Below, in pieces: positions 1 through 13,020 of a stretch of DNA of 64,000 nucleotides (the first letter of the stretch is position 1; every line of letters starts with the position of its first letter). The position numbers were made by a program, and so were the translations under genes. The stretch comes from Congeria kusceri (Eukaryota; Mollusca; Bivalvia; Myida; Dreissenidae): NCBI GenBank assembly GCA_027627225.1, contig CM051034.1, forward strand, positions 21,456,480 through 21,520,479, written 5' to 3'. The notes beneath the pieces are model-generated. The model did not search any database. It saw only the letters and a list, made by a program, of their open reading frames with translations, and was not told the DNA's origin.

Positions 1-65
1 ACTCTCCGCATCTTTGACTCTGTTTCTTTTATACTTGGTTTTACTATTGGAAACCACACCTTCAC
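1..65 (-). pseudogene. Vax homeobox exon 3 fragment, cut by window edge
   Basis: On the minus strand a splice acceptor (TTTTACAG) precedes GTGAAGGTGTGGTTT, which encodes VKVWF, the start of homeodomain helix 3. Compared with the intact copy at 58177-58395 it has Q50 changed to P and one base missing in the codon for the invariant Asn51, so the frame is lost. The window starts inside the exon, so the unit it belongs to continues to the left. The base deletion lies at the same place as in the copies at 9322 and 21701. Confidence 0.75.
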
Positions 66-256
66 CTGTAAAATAGCAATGTGGGGAAGATACTTTTCTA
101 CAAAAAGTCAATTTCAGTGAATGAGCAAATTTACTTAGCATTTTAACCTATTAGTGCACTCGATGACTGCTACCCTATCTTTAACGAAGACGAACATGGA
201 AAAGTGTCACGATAATGAACATCAACATATATAATTTGTTGTCCAGCGTCTGTTAA
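66..256. other. Vax intron 2 remnant and recombination junction
   Basis: Bases 66 to about 198 match the intron flank next to exon 3 at 9542-9680. Near 199 (around GTGTCAC) the match stops, and the sequence continues as the segment otherwise found at about 12181 and 63720. About 2 kb or more of the unit, including exon 2, is missing at this join. No gene is seen. Confidence 0.6.
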
Positions 257-1869
257 CAACTCAAATGCAAACTGATCATGATTTGTGTACAACGTACTAC
301 CAGAAAAGGATACTAAGTCGTCAAATCTTATTATAACGTATTTAAAAAAAAAGCTAACACTGTCTACCTTTGACCATAAGTTTTGCTGACATTAAGAATG
401 ACATATAACACTATTGTATTAGTTTAACGAGTTCAGTACCTTCCACAATACATATAGGTCATAGTTGATATGTATGGAAAAGGATTGGTAAGCATTATTT
501 TGCGAACTATTATGCACTTAACTGTACTTTGTGTCAAAGTGTAGAACTTATTTTTTCTTAAAAACGTTTATGCAAAAGAGCTTTTGAATAATAGTGTCAT
601 AAGAATAAACATTCTGTTCGGTAAATAAAAACACGTGTATGCTAAGGGTCACATAGATGTGCGTTACTTTTTAGAAGGCAAAAACAACCCACACAGACAC
701 ATAAAACATCCAAACATCAGCCAAACGCAAAAAATAAACTTCATTAGGACGATGCTATGTCTCAAAGATCGGTTCAAAAAACACAAAACAGACACATGAG
801 GATTATCTAGAGAGATTCGCAAATTTATAGAGACACATTTCTTTGTATTTCCAATCGACTAGTAACACGGCAACTGACAAACTGTCGACAATTTACAGAA
901 CATTCCGCATTTTTATTCATAAAAGGTTTGTTTCTCTTCAAATATCATAATAATATTACGAAATTCAAGGATAATAATTAGCCACTATCATTTAAAATAT
1001 AAATATTATGAACACGGTTATTATGTCACACTAATACATAAATATAACTGTTATATACATAAAATAACTCGCATTAATTATATACAAAATACAAAAACGT
1101 TAAAAGCGACCCAACTTTTTAAGGTTCATTTACATTTAGCCAAGATTCGCGCAGTGATTTCCACAGTGATATCAATGTAGCAAAGCACTGGAAACAACTA
1201 TCGTAAGTATGAGTATGTTTATAAAATCCTTGAAGTTGTAGTCATCAGGTCAAATGACTAGGAAAGATCTCCATACAAAAGTAAGTTTCACTTAAAGTAT
1301 TGACCGATGAAATCAGATGCCACATATCGGAATTGAAATCTACTGGTCACTATTTTGAGTTTGGTCTTCGTTTTATATTGAGAACAGAGGCATAACACAT
1401 ATTTTATTTCAATCGACAAGTTTAAGTCACAAATGAGTGTGTTCTTACTACACACAACTACCAATTTACATTATAGTTAATACTTGAGTACCGAGCTATT
1501 GTTTTTAACAAACAACTGTCTATTGAAAAGAAAACTAAAAAAAACTCGCTATAACCAGATTTAATTTAATATAGTTATCTTTCTATATCATACTCGTAAA
1601 AATTTTGCTTTAGGCGACAGCACTTCTGGTAAAAATAAATTTCGTGTTTCATTTAATATCAAAACATGGAAAAGCATGTTTGACTTATGAATCGACATCG
1701 CGGTTTCAAATTTAATTAACTCGCCCAAGATCAAATTCGTGATTAGAAATAACGCGACAATGCGGTAGGAAGGAGGGCACACAAGTTTTACTTGTTATGC
1801 GATATTAAACCAATTATTGGGTATATGATGTGAAGAGGGCTTGTAAAACTGAAAGTGACAGTTTACAAA

Positions 1870-1952
1870 ATGGATGTGTTTAAACTTGGAGCAACGTCTC
1901 CGGGAAGCTTGCGGCATCGTTTCAGTTGACGACGTTTTTGCTGATCGACGAG
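1870..1952 (+). pseudogene. Broken 5' exon, phosphatase (DUSP/rhodanese)-like, copy 1
   Basis: A start codon in good context (AAAATGG) opens MDVFKLGA, then ..SPG. A one-base deletion follows in the codons that read GELAAAF in the copy at 27676, and an extra T lies before CTGATCGACGAG. The block ends at GAG|GTAGAT, a plausible splice donor. It is conserved in all five units together with about 130 bp of 5' flank. Identity as an MKP-type N-terminus is inferred from the consensus (see 27676). Confidence 0.5.
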
Positions 1953-4900
1953 GTAGATATCATTCAGATAGTTCAGAAACATATTTCTAACTTAAACAAA
2001 TGAAAGAATAATTGAACGTTCTTGTGACCAATACTCAGTCGAGACAAAAACATTGTTGGACAATAGTTTAATTTTGCTTTGTAGAATAACTGTATAATAT
2101 TTAATTTATTAAGTGTTCATGTGGCGGTCGCTAGATGATGAGTCACGTGGATCTTCGTTAAATGGCAATGTCGGTCTGAAAAACACATCATCGTCCTCAC
2201 TTAAAACGTTATATTGTTCCTAATCAAAAACAAGTTAATTCCATCAATCCTGTGAGGTAGAGGTTCTTGGTACTTAGGTGGACGGTCAACTGTCTTCAGT
2301 TTTGTTTTTGATAACCGTGTTTGTTATATATAGCTATATTGCTTCTTTTGATTTGTTCTGTGTTATTGAAAGATTGTGTTATAGCTCCATTGTTCTTTCT
2401 GTCTCTATCCTGCCACTGAAAAACGTTTATTTAACGATTCAATGGTTCTCATTGCAGCTTAATTAAACAAACGTCATTTTAATAACAATAAATATCCCAA
2501 AGTTGAACTACAGCTGAAACAAATTGCAATATTGTATCATCGTTACGTAGGAATCATCGTTACGTAGGAAGCTATGTTCCCAATAGTTTAATTTATATTT
2601 AGAATGCATTAAAAAAGTGACATTTCATAAAAGTTCAATAAATGATTAAAGTCAATAAAACAGGCTGCATTATTATGATAAGTTCATATAATTGAGTTGA
2701 AGATCTGCACTTGCATCAGCATACAAAGCGATTTCGATTGGTCTCGTATCTAACGAACTCATTCTAAAATCTAGAGAACTATGATTATTCAGATTACTAC
2801 AGAATTAAATTATCAGAAATTATAAGACTTCGATATATGGAATTCTGCGCTATGGATAATATATTTGTACAAGATTAGCGGTGCACATTTACCGTTTTTG
2901 TATGAAGAACTTATCTGACCCTTCGACTACGAAAATTAAATGAAGTTTGTCTCTGAATTTTAAATAGCGATATTTGCTATAAAATCACTTTCATTACTCA
3001 GTAATAAGTTAATTCTAATATGATGATTAAGAACGTTAGTATTCAATGGGCAGGTCTTATGAAGTCACATTTCTTTGTATACACCACATTGTTCGTTTTT
3101 CAAAGGAATCCATTCCAGATGCCCGAATCAAAAGATGCATTGGTTTACAAATTCACAAATTCAATAATTCTACATATATTTTCTCCAGCTTCATCTTATT
3201 AAATGCAGAAATGAAGTTCTTTAGTGAAATAATTAAAAACTATTTTGTAGAAAAGTTGTTCATTCGTCATGTTTTGATTATTTTCATTACTATTGGTATT
3301 TTCACTTAGTATCATCATAATAACATATCAAATGCCTGCGATCATCATTCAAACGTTTGTGACATTTTTTCATCATTAGTTTATTATATTGCCAATACAA
3401 TACCAGTTATCTTTGGTAAGCACACACATTGTCAGTTTGTCCCAGTGTGAACAATTCGTTACCACCAGCAAATAACAAACGCCACTTCAGTATATTATTA
3501 TAATCGAAATACGATTATTATATACAACACAAATACTAAAGCTTTTTTGTATACAAAGGCATATGCAACTTTAAAGACACATAATCTGTTTTGAATAACA
3601 ATATTTTCAACAACTAAATGTATTCAGATATTGAATATTTTTACAAAAAAGGCGACTGTTCATATTCCGAAAATATGCTATTTGTTCACATTATGAATGA
3701 CCTTGACATGGGATAGTTGGTTATTCCTATTATTTTTCATTTTGCATTTGTTGACGACATATCAATATTACACGTTATGAAAACAATAAGCTATGCACGA
3801 TTCCGAGCCACGAAAGGTGTGTGTATATTAAGTATATAGCAATTAAATGTGTGTTTGACATGTTTAAATATTTAAATAAGTCGATGTCGATAAACATTGT
3901 TTACATGGTTGATACTTGTGTGTGGATTTGTTTGAATGTGTCAAATATTTTGATGTCAGTTATAATTTACCAATAAAAAGAACATCATTTTGATGAAAAG
4001 TGCAATGTATACCAAGAATAATATATTTTTTAAGAAATCATTTAATTTTCAATCCGAGTTGGTGGCTTTAATCATATATTATAAAACGACTGGAATTGAC
4101 ATTTTTAAATGATCCCAATAATTTTTCCCCAGAAAGAATATAAACAATGAATATATAGCACGTTTTTGTTTTCATGACCAAGTGAGTAGTGTATAGTACA
4201 GAAAAGTGTGCTTAAAAGCAATTTTATGTTCATATTTTAAGGTCAAACATGAGCTAAAAAATATTGTGACCATGCGTTGACCGCAATTTTTCTAACGAGC
4301 AATTCCACAGAAATCATCGGAAGCATGGTTTCCGTTGTACTTTGCTGGTCGATTGACTATCCCAGCTAATTAGGAACATAGGTGAACCTGACAGTGAACG
4401 ACAGCTAAATCAGATATATATATATATAATCAGTGACAAATTAACCAATTTTGTTATACTCCTTCATGGATATCAGATAGTTGTGGTTCATTTGTTTTTT
4501 TTCTTCGTTCTGATAAAAGCTTGATATGATGTCATTAGCTGAAATATCGTAATGTTACGTGAACAACAGTAATTTGCATACTTACGTGGTTTTGTTGCCA
4601 TCTTGACCCGGAATACAAAGATCGTCTAGCACTTTGCATAGTTTATTTTCGGGTATAATCCGGTCCAGTTTCAAGTAGCCGGTAAGGCATAGTTTTTTTC
4701 CGGCATTATCGGGTTTGGTTATGCACCGTGCGTGGTCGATTTAGAAAGTATTTTCGCCACTGGTTTAGGAAATACATAGTTTAATAGTATGTATTGTTAG
4801 ATACGATCAGTATTACAAATATCAAAATGGTATTTTAACCTTTTTAGTTCAGTAGCTCGTGCATAAAATACTGTTTTGTAATTAATTTGCAGTATATTGG

Positions 4901-6714
4901 TAATACATATCATCTATATCATATAACAAATATTTGTTTACTTTAAATAAACTACAAATAGCATTTTGTGTAATTAAAATCATGTACGTTTGGAAACATA
5001 AGAAGATTATATTTAGATAACAACAGCCACAAAGGAGATTTTTCAAGGACTAACACGCAACTTTGAAATCACTAATAAGAAGCAAGGCCCATTATCTTTC
5101 ATAAGACCTTTATTTAATGTTACAAATTGTAATTTAATATTCTGATTAAATGTGACATTTAATTAATTAAGATAATGTTATTTGATAAATTGCTGTCGCG
5201 GTCCATGTAGAACGTATTTAAGTCATTAAGTGTATACTCGGTTTTGATTTCAGTTTCGTGGTTTATAGAGGTATTCTGAGTGCTTTCCTGTATTTGTAAT
5301 ATGTGATTCTTGATTGCAAACGGACGTGTTTCCATGATTATCCTGAGCTGGAAAATTCAGAACAGTTACGTAAAAACGCTCTGAGTTCAGAGTGGTACCG
5401 AAAGGCATTCAGCGGAGGATTCACATCAAGAGTGTAAATCCGCAGTGTTGATAATGCGCAATATTAGTATCTTACATAGATATAATTAGTAAATAGAAGT
5501 CGAGTTTAAAGACCATCACGTGACCTGCAATATATATTGATGCACATAATAAATTAATTTTTGATGAACAACACGTTATAAATAAATTCATTGAAAAGGG
5601 AAAACAATCGCATTGTCATATGAACAATTTTACAAACGCCTGTTTTCTTGATTTTCCTTGAAAGTAATACTGAAAACGGATTTCGTAAGCAAACTCAGCA
5701 TTTCAGTATTATTTTTCTATTACGAAACATTGTGTTCTCAGTGAACCTTGCAGCGCGTAATTTGTCACCTATCTTTTTCTGGTATATCTGGAGGCGTTCA
5801 ATTCTTTTTGATATCGCTATTCTCCTTCAAGTCACGTCCACAAAGACCTGTTTGCTTGATCTAATAGACAATCAATAATCTTTCTAGGGCGAACAGCCAT
5901 TAGAAATTATATGCAACCGTTGTTACCTCTTGAGGATCAAACAGTAAAAAAACATGTCAAGCATAAAACGAAATCCAAATCGTTAATCATCTTCGACAAG
6001 TTCTCTGCATATTGAAATGTAATCAACGTCACACTTCATGTATACTTGAGCTGTGACGCTGATTTTAGTTCATACATTCTTGTGTGTATTTACATTTAGC
6101 ATCGTTTATGGCGTGACAAACGTTGCAATATTCTATGTCAACTATATGCATTCACTAAAAATATATGTGTCATCTAGAAACAAAATGAGTGTTCAATTAA
6201 AAATAATTATTCAATAATTTTCATTATTATATGACCTATAAATAGACACTCTCCCATTGGTCCAGACAGCTATCGGCAAGCAAACATAAATGTCAGATTC
6301 ACTGGCCTAAACTGATGTTCACTGGGCTAAAAATAGAATTCAGCTCATATTCAATGAGCTAAAAATGCATTTTCTGAAAATGAACAAGTTCAATCTTGGT
6401 TTCCAGCACACAGTTTAAAATGTATTAGATACCCACAAAGATACAGAAACCAATGTACATTTCCTGTTCAGTGACTAAAAATGTCAACACTAACAGACGA
6501 TTTCACTGTGATATGTTACATTTATGACTTAATTACTTGACCATAAGGATAAGCATACTTCATTATTATGTATAGTTTTCGGGTAATGTGATATATATCT
6601 ATAAATGCATGTACTTCTTTCTTTGATCAGAACTGAAAGAAAAAAAAAACGTTGATCAATATTTACTAGCAAAATAACAGTTTTCTTGAATTAAAACAGT
6701 CATATAATAAAACG

Positions 6715-6851
6715 ATTGTTGACTAGTTAGCCAGTGAATACGATCTGATATTCACTGGTAGAACATCATATTCACCTCGGCTGCGCCTCGGTGGATATGA
6801 CATTCTACCAGTGAATATCAGATCATATTCACTGGCTCCCTAGTCAACAAT
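6715..6851. mobile_element. Foldback (palindromic) MITE, unit A
   Basis: A 137-bp near-perfect inverted repeat starts ATTGTTGACTAG and ends CTAGTCAACAAT. Arms of about 60 bp contain the block GATATTCACTGGTAGAA and its complement, around a short GC-rich centre (CTCGGCTGCGCCTCGG). It has no coding capacity. A single-stranded copy would form a long hairpin. The family and target duplication are not determined. Confidence 0.75.
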
Positions 6852-8640
6852 TGTATAATATTTGCTCAATAAAAAATGTGTATTCATTCAGTCCCAGATA
6901 AATATATGGTAAAAAAAAATATTAAAAATAATTGTTGATAAAATTTATATTTCAAGAAAGTCGCTTTTAAACATAAATCCACCGTAGTCGGAAAGTATCG
7001 TCCCGCAACAGCCTGTGTGGACTGCAAATAGTAATGGTTGTACAGCATCGTATCGTAACATAATCGTATCCGCAGCTCTCCGTATAGATACATATCGTAT
7101 CGACTGAGGAGCGTATCGACTCACAATCTTAGTCGTCATAGAATGGTGGGTTGACTCCACTATGCATAACTATGTAGATTCATATATATATAACTTATAA
7201 ATACTATCTCGTAATCCCCAAATTCTGCAATCATTTTATGGTGTTATTGTTATTATAAAATATTTGACGACTACAAATACATCAGCTTCATATTGTCCGT
7301 CCAATGGATTCTTCTTGAAATAACTGTTCCCAAGATGTTATTGTCATCTGTTCAAGATGGGAATCTGAAATGTCACCTACTAATTTTCTCCAATATGACT
7401 TACATGAAAATTGCATTATGCCTGTGATTTATGGTTAGCCTCTGAATTCATCCGCATAATTGGAAAACAAATTCGTGTGACCCGTATCAAAACAAGAGAT
7501 CTTTTATAATTATCAAGGAGTGGTCGTATGTTTTAAAATATAATGCTTTTTTTAAACAAAGTAATACCTGTGAAACAAATTGTATGTGTTACAGAACTGC
7601 AAAATTTTACCACTTCCAAAATATAACACTACTGAAAAAAAAAAATATGGTGTTATTGTTATGAGCATTGTTTTCATGTTTATTTCTTATGCTACCGCAT
7701 CCTCAAATCTGGACAATGCGGGGACTAATAGCATATGTGTCATATTCACGACTAAAAATCATCTTTATTTTCTAGCGTTACTTTAATTGAATTGTAAATT
7801 ACTGTGGCATTGGCATTATGACTACAATCCCCAGCTATAAAATTTACATTACCTCTCATAATAAAACAACGAAATGAATGTCTACACTTACGCTCTTATG
7901 AAGTTACACCTATTATGATTTGATATATAAATTCAAAACTATATACAGTTACAACTTACATATGGTTGAAACAACGTGTAGACAAACCTAAAATGGTAGG
8001 ACCGCTTTTTTACGTTTGTTTGTATTTTGTAAACAATTGATGCGATTTTTTCACAATACCAATGCTCTACTTATGTATTATTTTGACTGTACTACTATTA
8101 ATAATTTTTATGCAATTTACTATTCAATATACCTTAAAGGCACTTACAAAGTGATACAAGTGAAACTAAGCATTTACAGTTTAATGTTGATAAAAAAAAA
8201 TGTATTGAAAGCTAAAAATTAGAAACATTTCAATAAAATTAATGTTTTGAACAGTTTGAACTTCAGTTTATTGTTTACTTTCAACACTACGAAACCAGCC
8301 GAAGTTCCTCGTGATTTATGTAGAATATCGTGTAATGCGCCGAATGTTAACGGTGAATAGTCGTATTTAGTCCGCGCCGCAACAAAATTCGGCAGTAAAT
8401 AAAGCTTGTGTTTGTACACAGGTTTACTTGGAGGAGCAGTGTTTTTGCAATAAACAGTATAAAACAGACAATAAGGTACCATTTAATTGTAGAGGCCGAA
8501 TTTGGCTACTTCCATCTTTTGTGTGGCTTTAACTTCGTAGACGTATTATGATGTTCAAGGGTTATGTCCCTTGAAACGTTTGTTCTTTTTTAATACGGAT
8601 TGGACCTGTGAGGAAAAATGGCGTTCCATCAGCAAAAAAA

Positions 8641-8955
8641 TGCATGTCATTTTTTTGCAACCCTGTTGGTGAATGAAAAATGAGTCGCCGGCGTGAGAAG
8701 AGTTTCAAATGCAGACAAAATGCATGTCATATATGGCAACCTTGTTGGTGAATGGAAAATGAGTCGCCGGCGTGAGAAGAGTTTCAAATGCAGAAAAAAT
8801 GCATGTCATGTATGGCAACCTTGTTGGTGAATGGAAAATGAGTCGCCGGCGTGAGAAGAGTTTCAAATGCAGAAAAAATGCATGTCATGTATGGCAACCT
8901 TGTTGGTGAATGGAAAATGAAGTCGCCGGCGTGAGAAGAGTTTCAAATGCAGAAC
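8641..8955. repeat. 79-bp tandem repeat, 4 copies, unit A
   Basis: The word TGCATGTCAT recurs at 8641, 8721, 8800 and 8879, each followed by a GGTGAATGGAAAATGAGTCG-type core and GTGAGAAGAGTTTCAAATGC. The first copy is the most diverged. Open frames crossing it on the minus strand simply reflect the repeat. The array is also in unit B but not in the 53-64 kb unit. Confidence 0.9.
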
Positions 8956-9321
8956 TAACCGAACACCATGGCTGCAACAGACTTGTTATAGCTCACATAA
9001 TATCACACTGTAACTTATGCGCATGTCTTCATTGGATATTGTGAAATATCCGTTGTAAACGTAACTTTTCGATATGTGTGTCATAAAAGTATATGGCAAA
9101 TTCAACAAAACATAGGTCGTTTAGACATTCCGTAACTACTAAAACACATGACAAGACACGATGCTTACAGAAAAAAAGTCAAATAATAACATTTCTTTAT
9201 AGTATAAACGCATGTATATATTTAAATGCTCACTCTTATCAGCACAGGTATTTTATGTGCACTCTAAGTATTTCAAAACATGATCAATGTTATGTTATAA
9301 ATAGCACATCAAGCCAAACGT

Positions 9322-9541
9322 TCACGTGGGACTATATCCTGGAAAAGACTATAGGTCATAAGGCGGAAGTTTTATGTATTAATGCGCGTAAAACTGGGTT
9401 GTGTCCCCTGCGTGGTATCGTGTTGGAGCATGCGCAGTATATTGCAGGCTGCGAAACTCTCCGATTTAGAATCTCTACTCTCCGCATATTTGACTCTGTC
9501 TCTTTTCTACTTGGTTCTTCTATTTGAAACCACACCTTCAC
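9322..9541 (-). pseudogene. Vax homeobox exon 3 pseudogene, unit A
   Basis: The minus strand has acceptor TTCTACAG and then KVWFQ, matching the intact exon at 58177-58395 along its full length to the stop context CACGTG. A one-base deletion in the Asn51 codon of the homeodomain shifts the frame, giving KVWFQIEEPSRK. In the original frame TAT has also become TAG a few codons on. Exon 2 is absent from this unit, so it cannot make a homeodomain. The downstream tail ([11 protein letters not shown] in the intact copy) is also frameshifted. Same lesion as in units B and at the window start. Confidence 0.85.
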
Positions 9542-10299
9542 CTGTAGAATAGCAATGTGGAGAATATACTTTTCTACAAAATGTCCATTTCAGTGTATGT
9601 GCAAATAGACTTAGCATTTTAACCTAATAGTGCAATCGATGACTGCTATCCTATTTTTAACGAAGGAGAACATGGAAAAGCTTGTAATGCACGTGCTACA
9701 GTGATGAATTGAAATTAGTCATTTAAGCACTGGCAAGGGAGGCAAATAAAATATTAATAGACAAAAATGACAATGTATATTTTCTGTATTTGTAAGTGTA
9801 TAATCTGTATTTTCACGAACATAAGGATTACGAATGGCAACATTTGGAGATTTTCCCCGTTGCTAAAATGTTCTAAAGCCAGATTTTCTTTACTGTGTTG
9901 AAGCCGTACTTGATTTGGGAACTTGTAAACAGTTTTAACCAAAATAATTTTCATTTATATTTGGAGAATGTCGTAGTGAGCCATAGCATAGGCGTGCAGC
10001 TTGATTATTTTTGAGGCCATCCAAAACATTAGTATGTTTGCTTAAAAGGACAATGTCTACAAAGAGGGCACCAAGAAGGCAACTGAGAAAAAAAATAATT
10101 CTGAAATATAAATATTGATATCGTATAATCCTATAATAATGATGGAAATAAAGTACATTTGATAAAAAAATAGTTTGTGAATTCTGGAACAAAAAAAATT
10201 AGGGTGTGTTTGTTTAACTTTTTTGTTGTTTACATTTTGGAGTCAGATGTGTTGGCATATTATATAACCATATTACCCACATGTATTTTCACAAGTCAG

Positions 10300-10372
10300 A
10301 ATATGGCAGTTGGTAAGAGCGTTGCCAATTATCAATTGACTCCGTCGTCGCGAGTTTGATATCCATTGTGGT
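10300..10372 (+). other. tRNA-like stretch, probable SINE head or decayed tRNA, unit A
   Basis: TGGCAGTTGGTAAGAGC resembles a pol III A box and GAGTTTGATATCC a decayed B box (expected GGTTCGANNCC), about 45 bases apart. The Vax intron of the 53-64 kb unit lacks this segment (about 10.05-10.48 kb), so it came with an insertion. No full cloverleaf can be drawn, so a functional tRNA is unlikely. Confidence 0.45.
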
Positions 10373-12064
10373 TTTCTGTGTTCAAGCATTTTGTTTTATT
10401 GTTTTTTATTTCAATTTCATAATGAAGTAAATTATAAATACATTATTTATAATAGACGCATTTGTATTGCTGATTTCTAAGACAGATGTTCTCAAGAGCT
10501 GTCATCGACAAACGAATCTTAAACGTAATGTTATCTAATTAGATTTATTTCAATTCGAAGCCTAGGGCAGCGTCGGTAATAATATCTTCATTTATTCAGA
10601 TCATCCAGTCATTCACCAAATATAACAACTCGAGACAGCTCTGGGGCTTTGTTATGATGTAGGTACAAACTCGGTGCAAATAGTTAATGATTAATAATGC
10701 TATTAAAGAGCCAGTCGTTTTATCCACATATTTCCATTATATTGAATACTAGTATTTCATACAAAAACAAAACACCAGTCCCTTTCTTTAATGATTAAAC
10801 ACGTTATTGAGGAGCAAACGTTTTATCCATATAATGCCAATATATTCAATACTCGTTTTTAATTATAAAAAACACAAATCCTCTTGTGTGTATAAGCTCG
10901 GACACATTGACCTGACACTTGTGAACTCTATTAGCAAACGTTACACGCTTAATTGTTTCCAATATTTAAACTCGGTTTTGTTCGTGCACGAGTTTCACGA
11001 ATTTCATTATACCATAACAGCATTTTCAATGGGATACTCTATTATCGATTTAACTCGATTCATTTACGAAAACTAACATATTCAGCGTAACGGTATTAAA
11101 TATGCATGCATACAGGTTAGTTTTGATTTGCCGAACATTCCGACAAAGCGTATAAAATCCGAAAATGTACTGTTACCACACAATTCACAGTGAACAATAG
11201 TCTGAAATGATGTGACATCATACAGATGATGAAGAAATCATGCGGCGCACAACGCTCAGCTGATGATATTCGATTGGGCTAAGTTGCGGAGGATTATATT
11301 GTCCTAAATACCGGTAATATATTTAATAAGTTGCTATTTTCTACTCACAAACTAAAGTCAGTGTTAATGCGTCGCTTAATTCAAATATTATCAAGATCAG
11401 GTGATTTTATTTTTGCGTCTACAAGCTTGTGTCTGACTAAGCCATATTAATAATATTCAATATGTAGCTAATCGATATTAAGATAATAAGAACATTTTGA
11501 TATATAGCAACGTGATACCACAGGCTTTTATGAGTATTTATGGTGAAAACCATAAACGCAACAATAGAGCGTAAGTTCAAATAAAGTTTGCAAACGAGAA
11601 GGATTTTCTCCTCGCGTTTGCAACGTACTGCATATTTTATTCAATTCCAAAAATAGGCCAATATCATATATTTTAACATAGTTACCGGTATATGGCTTTA
11701 ACGGTTATACACTAAACTGTTCCTGAATATACGCAACACAAATAATGGTTACCTGATAGTTCGGTGTTAACATAACAGTACCGTTTAGCCTGACTAATTA
11801 CGGAGGAACATGTTATTAACTGATCACTTTGAACATTCATCAGAAAGATACAAACGTGTGAATCTATAGCATGTTTTTGTTTTAATGACAAAACAAGTAC
11901 TGTATATTACAGAAAGGTTTGCTTCAGAACACATTCCCTTTTCTCAATACAAAAGTTCACATTTAGCGATGCACTGTGACTAACTGACATGTCGTTTAGA
12001 CAGGGCTTTATTAAATTCTAGAGATTATATAAAAGTCACCGCTCAGCAAATTAAAAAACAAAAA

Positions 12065-12180
12065 AATGGCAGCAAATTAATCGTTTATTTTTTTTAGCAC
12101 ACAGTCTCTTAGACAATGGTTACGAGAGTGTTGATAGTTTGATCGCCTAAATCATGCCCAACCGGCGCCCTGTTAACACT
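12065..12180 (+). other. Conserved block starting ATGGCAGCAAAT, unit A
   Basis: The block recurs at 24447, 32599, 46264 and, without the ATG, near 63455. It may be a decayed exon (see 32599). In this copy the frame meets TAA after four codons. Confidence 0.3.
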
Positions 12181-12231
12181 GTCACAATAATGAACATCAA
12201 CATATATAATTAGTTGTCCAGCGTCTATTTA

Positions 12232-13020
12232 CAACTCAAATGCAAACTGATCATGCGTTCTGTACAACGTACTACCAGAAAAGCATGCTAAGTCGTCATA
12301 TCTTATTACAACGTATTAAAACAAAAAAAAATAACACGGTCAACCTTTGAGCATAAGTATTGCTGACATTAAGAATGACATAACACTATTGTATTAGTTT
12401 AACGAGTTCAGTACCTTCCACAATACATATAGGTCATAGTTGATATGTCTGGAAAAGAATTGTGCAGTATTATTTTGCGAACTTTTATGCACTTAACTGT
12501 GCTTTGTGTCAAAGTGTAGAACTTATTTTTTCTTAAAATTAAAGCTTTTTTTATACACCAGAGCTTTTGAATAATAGTGACATAAGAATAAGCATGCTGT
12601 TCGGTAAATAAAAACACACGTGTATGCTAACAACTCAAATGCAAACATATCATGCTTTCTGTACAACGTACTACCAGAAAAGAATACTAAGTCGTCAAAT
12701 CTTATTATAACGTATTAAAAAAAAAAGCTAACACTGTCTACCTTTGACCATAAGTTTTGCTGACATTAAGAATGACATATAACACTATTGTATTAGTTTA
12801 ACGAGTTCAGTAGCTTCCACAATACATATAGGTCATAGTTGATATGTATGGAAAAGGATTGGTAAGCATTATTTTGCGAACTATTATGCACTTAACTGTA
12901 CTTTGTGTCAAAGTGTAGAACTTATTTTTTCTTAAAAACGTTTATACAAAAGAGCTTTTGAATAATAGTGTCATAAGAATAAACATTCTGTTCGGTAAAT
13001 AAAAACACGTGTATGCTAAG
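12232..13020. repeat. 399-bp tandem duplication at the A/B junction
   Basis: CAACTCAAATGCAAAC begins at 12232 and again at 12631, and each is followed by about 390 bp of matching sequence to CGTGTATGCTAA. Elsewhere (257-645, 24611-25008) the segment occurs once. The direct repeat marks the crossover point that joined units A and B. Confidence 0.8.

Larger units (their letters stand above)
257..12630. repeat. Tandem segmental duplication, unit A (12,374 bp)
   Basis: The whole stretch repeats at 12631-25008 with a fixed offset of 12,374 to 12,382 bases. Landmarks are 257/12631, 1870/14244, 6715/19097, 9541/21920 and 10807/23189. Copies differ only by scattered substitutions and few small indels. 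Inside are a broken phosphatase-like exon (1870), a foldback element (6715), a 79-bp array (8641), a frameshifted Vax exon 3 (9322) and a tRNA-like stretch (10300). Otherwise the unit is AT-rich non-coding DNA; open frames of 60-144 codons have no recognisable domain. Compared with the 53-64 kb unit, Vax exon 2 with its neighbouring intron (about 59.3-61.0 kb there) is deleted near 11165. Confidence 0.92.

Noticed and set aside
9093..9527. 144-codon plus-strand frame
   Set aside because: Its second half is the antisense of the Vax exon 3 relic and it lacks any domain. The copy in unit B is shortened by an indel.
10300..10372. Functional tRNA gene
   Set aside because: The B box is decayed and no cloverleaf forms; treated as a tRNA-like relic.
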